Positions 1 to 6,694 of a stretch of DNA of 14,076 bases are shown here, in pieces (within the stretch, counting starts at the first letter, position 1; each line of letters begins with the position of its first letter). Where the stretch lies: assembly GCA_900552315.1 (NCBI GenBank), contig URZM01000044.1, positions 1 to 14,076 of the forward strand, read 5' to 3'. This DNA comes from an uncultured Bacteroidales bacterium (GTDB lineage Bacteria > Bacteroidota > Bacteroidia > Bacteroidales > Muribaculaceae). Under the pieces are notes generated by a model, which did not search any database, was not told the DNA's origin, and saw nothing but the letters and a program-made list of their open reading frames with translations. The translations under genes and the position numbers were made by a program.

Positions 1-1801
1 GCTTGAAGGGCCTGCCTTCGGGGTCGTATGCCTTCAGCTCCTTGTACTTAGCGGGGTCAAGAGACTGCCGCTGGGGCACCACCACATACGTGTTATGCTT
101 GTTCTTCGGGAAATTGCGGAGGTCGTCGAAACCGCCGTCAGGGAGATTGGTCCGGCTCAGCTCTATGGTGCTGATGGGGTTGCCGCTCTTCTGGAAGAAA
201 TTGAGGGTCCAGGGAGCGTCGTCCGAGAATGTCAAGCCCTTCACCTTGGGGATACGTATCACCTCAATCCTGAGTGCGCTGTCGTAGTAGATGCCGGCGT
301 CCTCCAGGTCCGCCGCGGGGTCTGCCACGGGGTAGAGGAGCAGGTCATACTGCTTGTTACCTTTGGAGACCTCGCCAATGGTCTCGGCGGGGACTATGAT
401 GTATGTGTACTCAGGCTCGGCTGTGGCGTCGTCCTTGCCCTTGTCATCCTTTGCTGGGTCCTCCGTCGTCTTCTGGGGAGCGGTCTGGCCGGAGCTTTCG
501 CCTTCGCCCTGCTCGGGCACGTCGGGGGTACGCAGGAAGAAGAGCCAGACGAGGAAGGCCACGAGGGCCAGCGCCACGGCCCCTATGGCTATGAGCATGG
601 GTTTGGTGAGCTTGAGGCCCACGGCGCCGCTTCCACCCATCCTGGGCAGACCGGGAGCTGCGCCGGTGACTTTCACCTCTATGGCGGGGCTGCCCGCGTT
701 GCGGTCCGTGACCACGTCGCGGGCCAGGGTGCGGTGGGCCTTGCCGTTCTTCGTCTCCACCAGCGAGTAGGGGAATCCGGAGCAGGGTATGCGGAACTCG
801 TAGAGGCCGTCCGGGGTGCGGTGGCCTTCCGCCGGGTCCCTGCGTCCGTTGCCGAGGCCCAGAGGCGCCGAGGGCGAGACTCCGGTGACGGCCAGGCGAA
901 CGGTGAAGAGGGGAGGCTCAACCTGGTAGTCGTCCCCCTTGGCTGATATGACGCGGCGCTGAAGGGCTTCCTGAAGGGTTCCCTCGAAATGCTTCTTCTC
1001 GCCGCCGGGCAGCACCAGCGTGTAGGAGAGCTTGCTGCGGGAGTCGAGGCTTACGTCGGCGGGGGAGGGGTAGGGCATGCCGTTCACCTTGTAGTCTGTA
1101 AGGGAGAAGATGGCTCCGGAGGGGAGCGTTAGCCTGCCCACGGCCGTGAGGGGGGCGGAACGCTGGGGGGTGACGTAGGGGATGGTCTCCATGTCGTGGT
1201 TCACCGGGGCGGTGTTCATGAACCCGCGAGGCACGAATATCACCTCGGCGCCCTGGGAGTACTGCCTGTGGAAGGGATTTGCCATCACGGCGTCCACCTC
1301 GGCCAGGTCGCCGTATTCGCAAAACAGCGGGGGCTTCTGTGTCTCGGAGGGGAAGACGCGGTAGCGCAGCTCGCGCATGGAGAATGAGGCGCTGGCGGCG
1401 GCAAGCATCTCGCGCAGCTTGAAGGCGCTCTCGAACTTGTCTCGCAGGGGGGAGCCGAACATGGGGTGCATGTACTCGGCCCAGTATGCCTCGAGCATGG
1501 AGTGGAGCAGCGTGGCGGCTCCCTTGGCCTGCATGTACACGGGCACGAAGATGCTCACGGCTATGTAGCCGCCAGATGAGCCCACGGCGTCTACCGAAGA
1601 GCGGCAGGCGGAAAGCACCACCGCCTCGGCGGTAATGGTCATTGTGAAGAAATCATGCCCCGGCTCCGTGACGCGCATGTAGCTGTGCTGGTCACGCAGG
1701 CCCTGCTTGAGCAGGGGGGAGTTGGTGTCCATGTTCTCGACGGCGAACACGGCGTAGCCGTTTTTACAGCCGCTCACGGCTATTCTTGATGTCAAATCCA
1801 T
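1..1801 (-). CDS. Single-pass membrane protein, sixth gene of the SrfBC-type operon (3' end outside window)
   Basis: The frame is open without interruption from the ATG at 1801 to the window edge, giving 600 codons with no stop, so the protein is C-terminally incomplete here. I do not recognise the family with certainty. Residues 1-400 form a soluble domain, including a stretch around residues 77-112 (GGYIAVSIFVPVYM followed by a helix rich in Leu and Ala). One strong membrane helix spans about residues 402-423. A Lys-rich flank before it and an acidic Pro/Gly/Lys/Asp-rich linker (about 424-465) after it suggest the N-terminus is cytoplasmic. At least 135 residues of a second, extracytoplasmic domain follow the linker. 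The start is well defined: an in-frame TAA lies nine bases upstream, a purine-rich AAAGAGAA precedes the ATG, and only 19 nt separate it from the GTPase gene before it. The 'GTPase then partner' order resembles GTPase-associated (GAP1-type) proteins of bacterial conflict systems. That comparison is an inference from gene order and a weak motif memory. Confidence 0.8.
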   Translation of the reverse strand, partial: MDLTSRIAVSGCKNGYAVFAVENMDTNSPLLKQGLRDQHSYMRVTEPGHDFFTMTITAEAVVLSACRSSVDAVGSSGGYIAVSIFVPVYMQAKGAATLLHSMLEAYWAEYMHPMFGSPLRDKFESAFKLREMLAAASASFSMRELRYRVFPSETQKPPLFCEYGDLAEVDAVMANPFHRQYSQGAEVIFVPRGFMNTAPVNHDMETIPYVTPQRSAPLTAVGRLTLPSGAIFSLTDYKVNGMPYPSPADVSLDSRSKLSYTLVLPGGEKKHFEGTLQEALQRRVISAKGDDYQVEPPLFTVRLAVTGVSPSAPLGLGNGRRDPAEGHRTPDGLYEFRIPCSGFPYSLVETKNGKAHRTLARDVVTDRNAGSPAIEVKVTGAAPGLPRMGGSGAVGLKLTKPMLIAIGAVALALVAFLVWLFFLRTPDVPEQGEGESSGQTAPQKTTEDPAKDDKGKDDATAEPEYTYIIVPAETIGEVSKGNKQYDLLLYPVADPAADLEDAGIYYDSALRIEVIRIPKVKGLTFSDDAPWTLNFFQKSGNPISTIELSRTNLPDGGFDDLRNFPKNKHNTYVVVPQRQSLDPAKYKELKAYDPEGRPFK

Positions 1802-1820
1802 TTCTCTTTAGTTTTAATGG

Positions 1821-3263
1821 TCAGAAGGGATTCCAGCCCCTCTCGGTGGGCACGAGCCTCTCTATGTGCGAAGCCAGCTCCATGGAGTTTTTATGGTTGA
1901 AAAGCAGGGTGTTGCCCGGGTAGAACTCTCCCAGGGAGAACGTGAAAATGTAGGGTAAGTAGCTCTTCTTCTTCTCCTTCTCCTCCTCTTTCTCCTCCAG
2001 CTTCCCCTGCTTCTTGTTGATGCCGAACTGCTTGCACACATCGCTCAGGCGGCTCATGAAGGAGCTGAAATTCTCGCGCAGGTAGTCGAGGGCTATATTC
2101 AGGCGCTTCTCGGGGTCGGAGGTGGGCATGAGGTCGGCCTTGGTCATGATCACGCCCACACTCTCCACCTTGGACATGGTGCAGCCCTTTTCGGGATCCA
2201 TGCGGTTGGGACCGTCGTTAGAGAGGATGATGAGCGCGTTGTTTAGGGCTTCCTCCTGTTCGTACTTGGTAATGCCGTACTGGTTGCCCAGGATGGTGTT
2301 GTAGTCGAGCAGGAAGAAGAGCACCTTGCGATTGGTGTTGGCCAGCACCTTGGAGGCTCCGAGGCTTTGCCACATGTCGCGGCTGTCGCCCAGCGAGGAG
2401 GCCAGGTCCTTGAAGCACTCGCCGCTTATCTCCACAAAGTTGAGGTGTGCGGTACGCTTAGTCCCGGCGGCCTGGGGCACGTCTATGTTTATATAGTTTA
2501 TGGTCTCGTGAGCGGTCGGCACCGGAGGCTTCTTGGCAGAGACAGAATTTACCAAGCCATTGAAATAAGCCAGGGAATTGTCGTAGCCCTGCTCGTTGAT
2601 GTTGGGTACGTAGCGCCAGTTGCCGCGCTTGGTCATTGCGTTGAACAGGCCTGCCAGCACGCTGCTCTTGCCCGAGCGTGGAACCCCGAGGAAATAGATG
2701 TCGGTGCGGTCCTGAGGAAAGTCGTTGAGGTTCTTGGTCTGCGGCAACTCGAACTCGGTAGCCATAAGGTCGTGTTCCTCGATTCCCTTAGGGGGGATGA
2801 TACCCCCGTCGAGCAACTCCTGGAAGGTGATGGTGCAGCCAGTGTTGATGAACTGTGAGGCTACATCAGTGGGGTTAAGATCAGTAATCGTTGTAGGGTC
2901 GTAATTGCCTTCCCCCTTAAGAAGGGCACGCATCATATGTGGCGTATATTTCAGGGGGTTGTGGAGCATGTCTTCCAGAAGCTCGTATTTGAGCGAAGAC
3001 AAGGAGCGCTCTATCACCCAGAGCTGAAGGCGCTCCCTCAGCTCGGCCTGCTTCTTGAAGTGCAGGCCGCAGCGCTTCATGTCCTCGAAGGTGCAGACGC
3101 CTGAGGTGATGAACTGCATCAGCTCATCGGAACTGAACAGGGCCAGGTTCTTGAGCATGGCTATGTTCTTGAGCGTGACGGAGCCTTGCCTCATGTAGGC
3201 TATAAGCTCCTCCACGCTGTATGTCATCATTCTTGCTGGTACGAATGGGGCTAAGTTGCACAT
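1821..3263 (-). CDS. P-loop GTPase-like protein with N-terminal helical repeats
   Basis: This is probably a cytoplasmic nucleotide-dependent switch, 480 aa. The Walker A/G1 motif GVPRSGKS is at residues 193-200. A G3-like segment FVEISGE (276-282) has Glu where DxxG normally has Asp. The G4 motif TKAD is at 374-377 after a hydrophobic strand (VGVIM). A Lys/Glu-rich insert occupies 417-433. The C-terminal end (FSLGEFYPGN, 442-451) sits where a G5 loop and final helix would be expected. Residues 17-155 contain short helical repeats of the form LIxxIxxGxxTFxxMxxxGL at about 17-40, 45-67 and 132-155. No signal peptide or membrane helix is visible. The start is ambiguous. The first ATG (3263) gives a 19-nt gap after the membrane-protein gene. 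Two adjacent ATGs at 3230 and 3227 would give a protein beginning MTYSVEEL and remove a non-repeat 11-12 residue leader. The exact GTPase family is not identified. Confidence 0.87.
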   Translation of the reverse strand: MCNLAPFVPARMMTYSVEELIAYMRQGSVTLKNIAMLKNLALFSSDELMQFITSGVCTFEDMKRCGLHFKKQAELRERLQLWVIERSLSSLKYELLEDMLHNPLKYTPHMMRALLKGEGNYDPTTITDLNPTDVASQFINTGCTITFQELLDGGIIPPKGIEEHDLMATEFELPQTKNLNDFPQDRTDIYFLGVPRSGKSSVLAGLFNAMTKRGNWRYVPNINEQGYDNSLAYFNGLVNSVSAKKPPVPTAHETINYINIDVPQAAGTKRTAHLNFVEISGECFKDLASSLGDSRDMWQSLGASKVLANTNRKVLFFLLDYNTILGNQYGITKYEQEEALNNALIILSNDGPNRMDPEKGCTMSKVESVGVIMTKADLMPTSDPEKRLNIALDYLRENFSSFMSRLSDVCKQFGINKKQGKLEEKEEEKEKKKSYLPYIFTFSLGEFYPGNTLLFNHKNSMELASHIERLVPTERGWNPF

Positions 3264-3282
3264 CTATGTAAGGTGTTATGAA

Positions 3283-4233
3283 TCAGTTTTTTGCCTTGGA
3301 ATGGTTGTTTACTGGGTTCCAGACACCGACGCCGACGGCGTATGGGGAGGAGGACTTGATGCCCGTGGCACCCTTGCGGGTGGTGACGAACACGCTGAAC
3401 CAGTTGAGCAGTATCAAAATCTGGAGCACCACCAGGGTGACGACGCCCTGCATGGTAAGGCTCTTGCCCGAGGGGTTGAGCAGGGGCTTGGCCAGGTCCT
3501 TGTAGGTGGGGTCGAGGGGCTTGTAGTCCTCGTGCAGCTGGGCCGGAGCCAGCTCGAGGCCTTTCTGCGAGCACTCCACGAGCTTGGCGTCCCACTCGGC
3601 CTTCTTCTTGTCCAGCTCGTGCAGGTAGGAGCTGACCGTGAGGATGTCCCAGTTCTCCACGGCCCAGGAGGCGGGCTCGCCGAATTTCCTTATCTTTTCC
3701 TTGAGCTGGGGGTATTCGCTGTTGGTGATGTAGAGGTCGTAGAGGTCGTCCACCTCCTTGTCCAGCAGGGTGTTGTCAGTGAGGTGGTTGGGATTCGCCG
3801 TGCGGTAATTGGTGAGCTGAAGGTCCACATACTCCATGTATCCGCCGGGAGAGTTGTCGCCGGTCATGGCGCGCAGGGCGGCGAACTCGTCGCCTGCCTT
3901 GTTCTGTATCTCCTCCTTGTAGGTGGTGAAGCAGGCCACGGCGTGAAGCACATACCAAGCGGATACAACGGCCACAACGGCGTAGATGGATATGAACACC
4001 CATTTCTTGGTGTTGGCCGCCGAGCCGTACTGGCTCTGGGCGTCAGGGCTTGAGTAATGGCAGGCGAGGAAATAGAAGAAGCCCATGAGAAGGGCGGTTC
4101 CGACACCGGCTGAGACGGATACGGGCCAGGAGCAGTCCGAGGCGAAATGGGCGCCCACAAAGACGCAGCCGCCCCAGGCTATCAGACCTATGACGCTGAG
4201 TACGGTTAACAGCGTTTTAACGAATGAGTTCAT
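3283..4233 (-). CDS. Four-helix inner-membrane protein with a large loop
   Basis: I do not recognise this 316-aa protein. Four hydrophobic helices are visible at about residues 7-29, 36-58, 77-101 and 260-284. Between the third and fourth lies a mostly hydrophilic, Tyr- and charge-rich segment of about 158 residues (102-259). The C-terminal tail of about 30 residues carries Arg and Lys directly after the last helix (TTRKGATGIKSS), so by the positive-inside rule it is cytoplasmic. The N-terminus would then be cytoplasmic too, and the large loop extracytoplasmic. It has no cleavable signal peptide, nucleotide-binding motif or catalytic signature. It lies 34 nt after the membrane protease gene and 19 nt before the GTPase gene. 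It is therefore a candidate membrane partner of one of them, for example an anchor for the GTPase or a periplasmic partner of the protease. That role rests on gene order and topology only. Confidence 0.85.
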   Translation of the reverse strand: MNSFVKTLLTVLSVIGLIAWGGCVFVGAHFASDCSWPVSVSAGVGTALLMGFFYFLACHYSSPDAQSQYGSAANTKKWVFISIYAVVAVVSAWYVLHAVACFTTYKEEIQNKAGDEFAALRAMTGDNSPGGYMEYVDLQLTNYRTANPNHLTDNTLLDKEVDDLYDLYITNSEYPQLKEKIRKFGEPASWAVENWDILTVSSYLHELDKKKAEWDAKLVECSQKGLELAPAQLHEDYKPLDPTYKDLAKPLLNPSGKSLTMQGVVTLVVLQILILLNWFSVFVTTRKGATGIKSSSPYAVGVGVWNPVNNHSKAKN

Positions 4234-4246
4234 GATGGGTTGGTCT

Positions 4247-4256
4247 ATATCAGGTT
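4247..4256 (-). other. 10-bp motif shared by two operon gaps, copy 2
   Basis: On the coding strand this reads AACCTGATAT and ends 13 nt before the ATG of the four-helix membrane protein. The same ten bases stand exactly 13 nt before the ATG of the SrfC-family gene (9675-9684). Identical sequence and spacing suggest a translation-initiation or mRNA-processing signal, but two copies are not enough to prove one. Confidence 0.3.
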
Positions 4257-4267
4257 AAAGATTTGTT

Positions 4268-6658
4268 TCACAGACATTCAGGGCACTCCTGGCGCAACTG
4301 CTCCATATACATGTCGAGCATGTCGCGTATCTCTTCCAGCGCCTGATACTGGCGGATGATGGCGTCACAGTCTTGCTGCGGCACAGGGAAAGGGAGCTGT
4401 CCCGGAATGGGTTTCTGAGGTGTAGGCATAGAGGGGCCGGGCATCGGGTTCACGTTGAAACCGGGACCGGGCTGCTGTCCGAAAATAAGGTTGCCGAGTG
4501 TCGGGCCTAAAGGACGCGGCGTGTCGCCTCCGGGATTTACTACCCTCTTGCGCGGGGGGACGGTGGGCAGGTTGTCTGGATCGGCCTGGAGAGCCGCCAC
4601 AAGGTCCATGATAGGGCCTATGTCATCCTTGGGCTGCGGGTTGGCCGTGGCCACGAGGATGTCATGTATCTGCTTGGCCGACAGCGAGGGGTTGTGGCTC
4701 TTGAGCAGGGCGGCTCCACCGGCCACTATGGGGGTAGCCATGCTGGTGCCGTCGCTGTAGTCATAGCGGTTGTCCGGCAGCGCGTTGTACACCGCCGTGC
4801 CGGGGGCCGAGATGTCGCAGGCGTCACCCCAGTTGGAGGCCCCGGTGCCGAAGAAGGGGTCCCAGACGGAGCGCTCGCCGGTCTGGTCCACAGCCGACAC
4901 CACCAGCTCATGGCTGGAGCGGTTCTTGGGGTCGAGGGCGGATAGCACGTTCTCGTTGCCGGCGGCCTTCACCACCACCACGCCGTTGCTCTCGGCATAC
5001 TCGCACACATAGTCCCACAGCTCCTCCACGTCAAGTCCGGTGGTGGCCGCCAGCTCCTCCTGGTCGGCACGGCTCAGGGCACGGGTGCCGGGAGGGAAAT
5101 CGGCTCCTATGGAGATGCTTATGACATCGGCCCCGTTCTCCACGGCATAACGCACACCCTCGATCATGTCGTCCTGGTAAGCGCCTCCAAAGTCCTGGAA
5201 CACGTTGATAGGCATCAACTTGCATCCGGGTGCTATGCCGCACGCTCCCTGGTTGTTGTCGGCGGCACCGACGGCAGTGGAGGAGGTGTGGGTGCCATGA
5301 CCGTCACATGCCGGTACGCGCGGTACCATGGATGTGCGGCTCACGGCATCATACGGGCTCACTATCTTGTCCTTGATTTCCGGATGGGTTATGTCTATGT
5401 CGCCGTCGAGTATGGCCACCGTCACCTGGTCGCTCCCTTTCTCAATGTCCCAGGCGTCGATGGCCTCGACCATGTCGAAATAATAGCTCTGGTCCTGGTT
5501 CCGCATGGCCGGGTCGGCGGTGCGCGCGTTGCGGCGAGACACGCTCTCGTCCGAGATTATCAGCTTGAAATCAGGCAACTGCTCCTTGAGTTCCTTCTTT
5601 ATGTTCTCGCGCTCGTCGGCGGGACACTGAAGCATCACCTTCTTGAGCACGGTGTCAGGCGAGGCGAGCTTGTATTTCTCCTGGTCGGGATAATGCTTGC
5701 GGAAAGCCTTGGTGAAGTCATTGAGGTCCCCACCCTCGCGCACGATAATGGAGAGGCGGTTGGAGGCGATGTACTGCAAGCTGTCCTTGTCCACGATTAT
5801 GTCCTCCTCCTTGGGTGGGGGAAGCGTCTTGTCCATCTGGTCCACGGTCTCGGCCTGCGCGTTGCCACAGGAGCGCAGCAAGAAGAACAAACCCACGCCA
5901 ACAGCCGCTATGGCCAGGATTATGAGAAGCCATTTCAGCCAGCGACGTTTCTTCGTGGCTGCGGTCTTTTTCTGCTCTTCCTCCTCACGGCGACGACGTT
6001 CCTCCTCTTCCTGGCGGCGTTTGCGCTCCTCTTCCTCCTCGCGGCGGCGACGTTCTTCCTCCTCGCGGCGACGGCGTATCTCATCCAGGTCCGGTTCGGG
6101 TATTATGACACTGTCTCCTCCGTCCGGTTGGACCGTTTCGTCATCATTCGGAGGTGTCACCGACCCGGTTTCTGTACGTGTATCCGGCTTGAACGAGCCT
6201 TTGCCCGCGAATTTCAGCAAGTTGAGTCCTGTAGCAGCTCCGTTGCGGGGCTTGAGACCCCAGCCGATGATGACCACGCGGTCGTCGGCGCAGAAGATGG
6301 AATCCTCGTCAGGCACTATCACCAGCTTGGTCATCAACGGATACGCATCGTCGTCTGGGTCTGGCAGCGAGCTGCGGTAAGCCTCCATCACCTGCGCCAG
6401 CCTACGGGTGTAACGTTCCCGCTCAGATCCTTCCAGGGCGCTCAGCGTCAGAGGCTTGGTACTGAACAGGGTGCTGTACCACTCCACAGCCTTTCCCTCG
6501 CGTATGAAGCGAGGCTCGGCCAGAAACTCCTCATACCTCTCGCCCATGCGGCTCTTTATGACCCCTATGGTGCGCTTATAGTTACGCAGAGGCTCGTCGC
6601 CACCAACGCTCAGCACGTTGTAGCCTCCAAGCTGCGTGATTGTCAGTTTCTGAATCAT
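4268..6658 (-). CDS. SrfA-like/subtilase fusion: membrane-anchored S8 serine protease
   Basis: A 796-aa single-pass protein expected to cut peptides on the outer face of the inner membrane. Residues 1-160 form a domain with an EWYS segment near residue 60 and VVIIGWG at 128-134, a pattern I associate with SrfA-family N-termini. A nearly pure Arg/Glu helix follows (about 193-231), then a membrane helix (240-262) preceded by KKRRWLKW, so the N-terminus is cytoplasmic. Residues 300-375 look like an inhibitor-I9-type propeptide. The S8 domain (about 400-680) has Asp418 (LDGDID), His454 (DGHGTH), oxyanion Asn568 (AAGNEN) and Ser639 (GTSMATP), so the triad is complete. Deviations are GD in place of the usual TG after Asp418, and Ile in place of His in PHVAG. 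A Pro/Gly-rich linker (697-762) and a coiled tail ending in CPEC (792-795) close the protein. The gap to srfC is 36 nt. Protease call: very likely; SrfA relation: moderate. Confidence 0.93.
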   Translation of the reverse strand: MIQKLTITQLGGYNVLSVGGDEPLRNYKRTIGVIKSRMGERYEEFLAEPRFIREGKAVEWYSTLFSTKPLTLSALEGSERERYTRRLAQVMEAYRSSLPDPDDDAYPLMTKLVIVPDEDSIFCADDRVVIIGWGLKPRNGAATGLNLLKFAGKGSFKPDTRTETGSVTPPNDDETVQPDGGDSVIIPEPDLDEIRRRREEEERRRREEEEERKRRQEEEERRRREEEEQKKTAATKKRRWLKWLLIILAIAAVGVGLFFLLRSCGNAQAETVDQMDKTLPPPKEEDIIVDKDSLQYIASNRLSIIVREGGDLNDFTKAFRKHYPDQEKYKLASPDTVLKKVMLQCPADERENIKKELKEQLPDFKLIISDESVSRRNARTADPAMRNQDQSYYFDMVEAIDAWDIEKGSDQVTVAILDGDIDITHPEIKDKIVSPYDAVSRTSMVPRVPACDGHGTHTSSTAVGAADNNQGACGIAPGCKLMPINVFQDFGGAYQDDMIEGVRYAVENGADVISISIGADFPPGTRALSRADQEELAATTGLDVEELWDYVCEYAESNGVVVVKAAGNENVLSALDPKNRSSHELVVSAVDQTGERSVWDPFFGTGASNWGDACDISAPGTAVYNALPDNRYDYSDGTSMATPIVAGGAALLKSHNPSLSAKQIHDILVATANPQPKDDIGPIMDLVAALQADPDNLPTVPPRKRVVNPGGDTPRPLGPTLGNLIFGQQPGPGFNVNPMPGPSMPTPQKPIPGQLPFPVPQQDCDAIIRQYQALEEIRDMLDMYMEQLRQECPECL
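5969..6076 (-). repeat. Low-complexity Arg/Glu-encoding tract inside the protease gene
   Basis: Purine-rich, imperfectly repeated codons encode residues about 195-230 of the membrane protease. They produce runs such as EEERRRREEEE and RKRRQEEEERRRREEEE. On the plus strand this appears as cttcctcctc and ggcggcgacg runs. The product should be a long, highly charged single helix or coiled coil on the cytoplasmic side, next to the membrane helix. The unit length varies between copies, and in-register expansion or contraction here would change the helix length without breaking the frame. Confidence 0.75.
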
Positions 6659-6694
6659 TGCAAACAGTAATATTTATAAGTAAGTTATTCTTAG

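Noticed and set aside
95..946. 283-codon plus-strand open frame opposite the left partial gene
   Set aside because: The minus strand is open for 600 codons with a clear membrane helix and domain structure. The plus frame has no recognisable content.
5850..5885. Lipoprotein-like Cys (LRSC, residue 264) after the membrane helix of the protease
   Set aside because: It is 264 residues from the N-terminus, and Arg stands in the lipobox. Lipoprotein signal peptidase acts on N-terminal signal peptides, so lipidation is not expected.
5288..6670. 460-codon plus-strand open frame opposite the protease gene
   Set aside because: It is antisense to the protease. Its Leu/Phe-rich stretch is only the reverse complement of the Arg/Glu codons, not a real membrane segment.
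6659..6694. Possible internal promoter before the protease gene
   Set aside because: TACTGTTTG resembles the -7 box but has three bases rather than two between TA and TTTG, and it ends two bases before the ATG, leaving no room for a transcript start.
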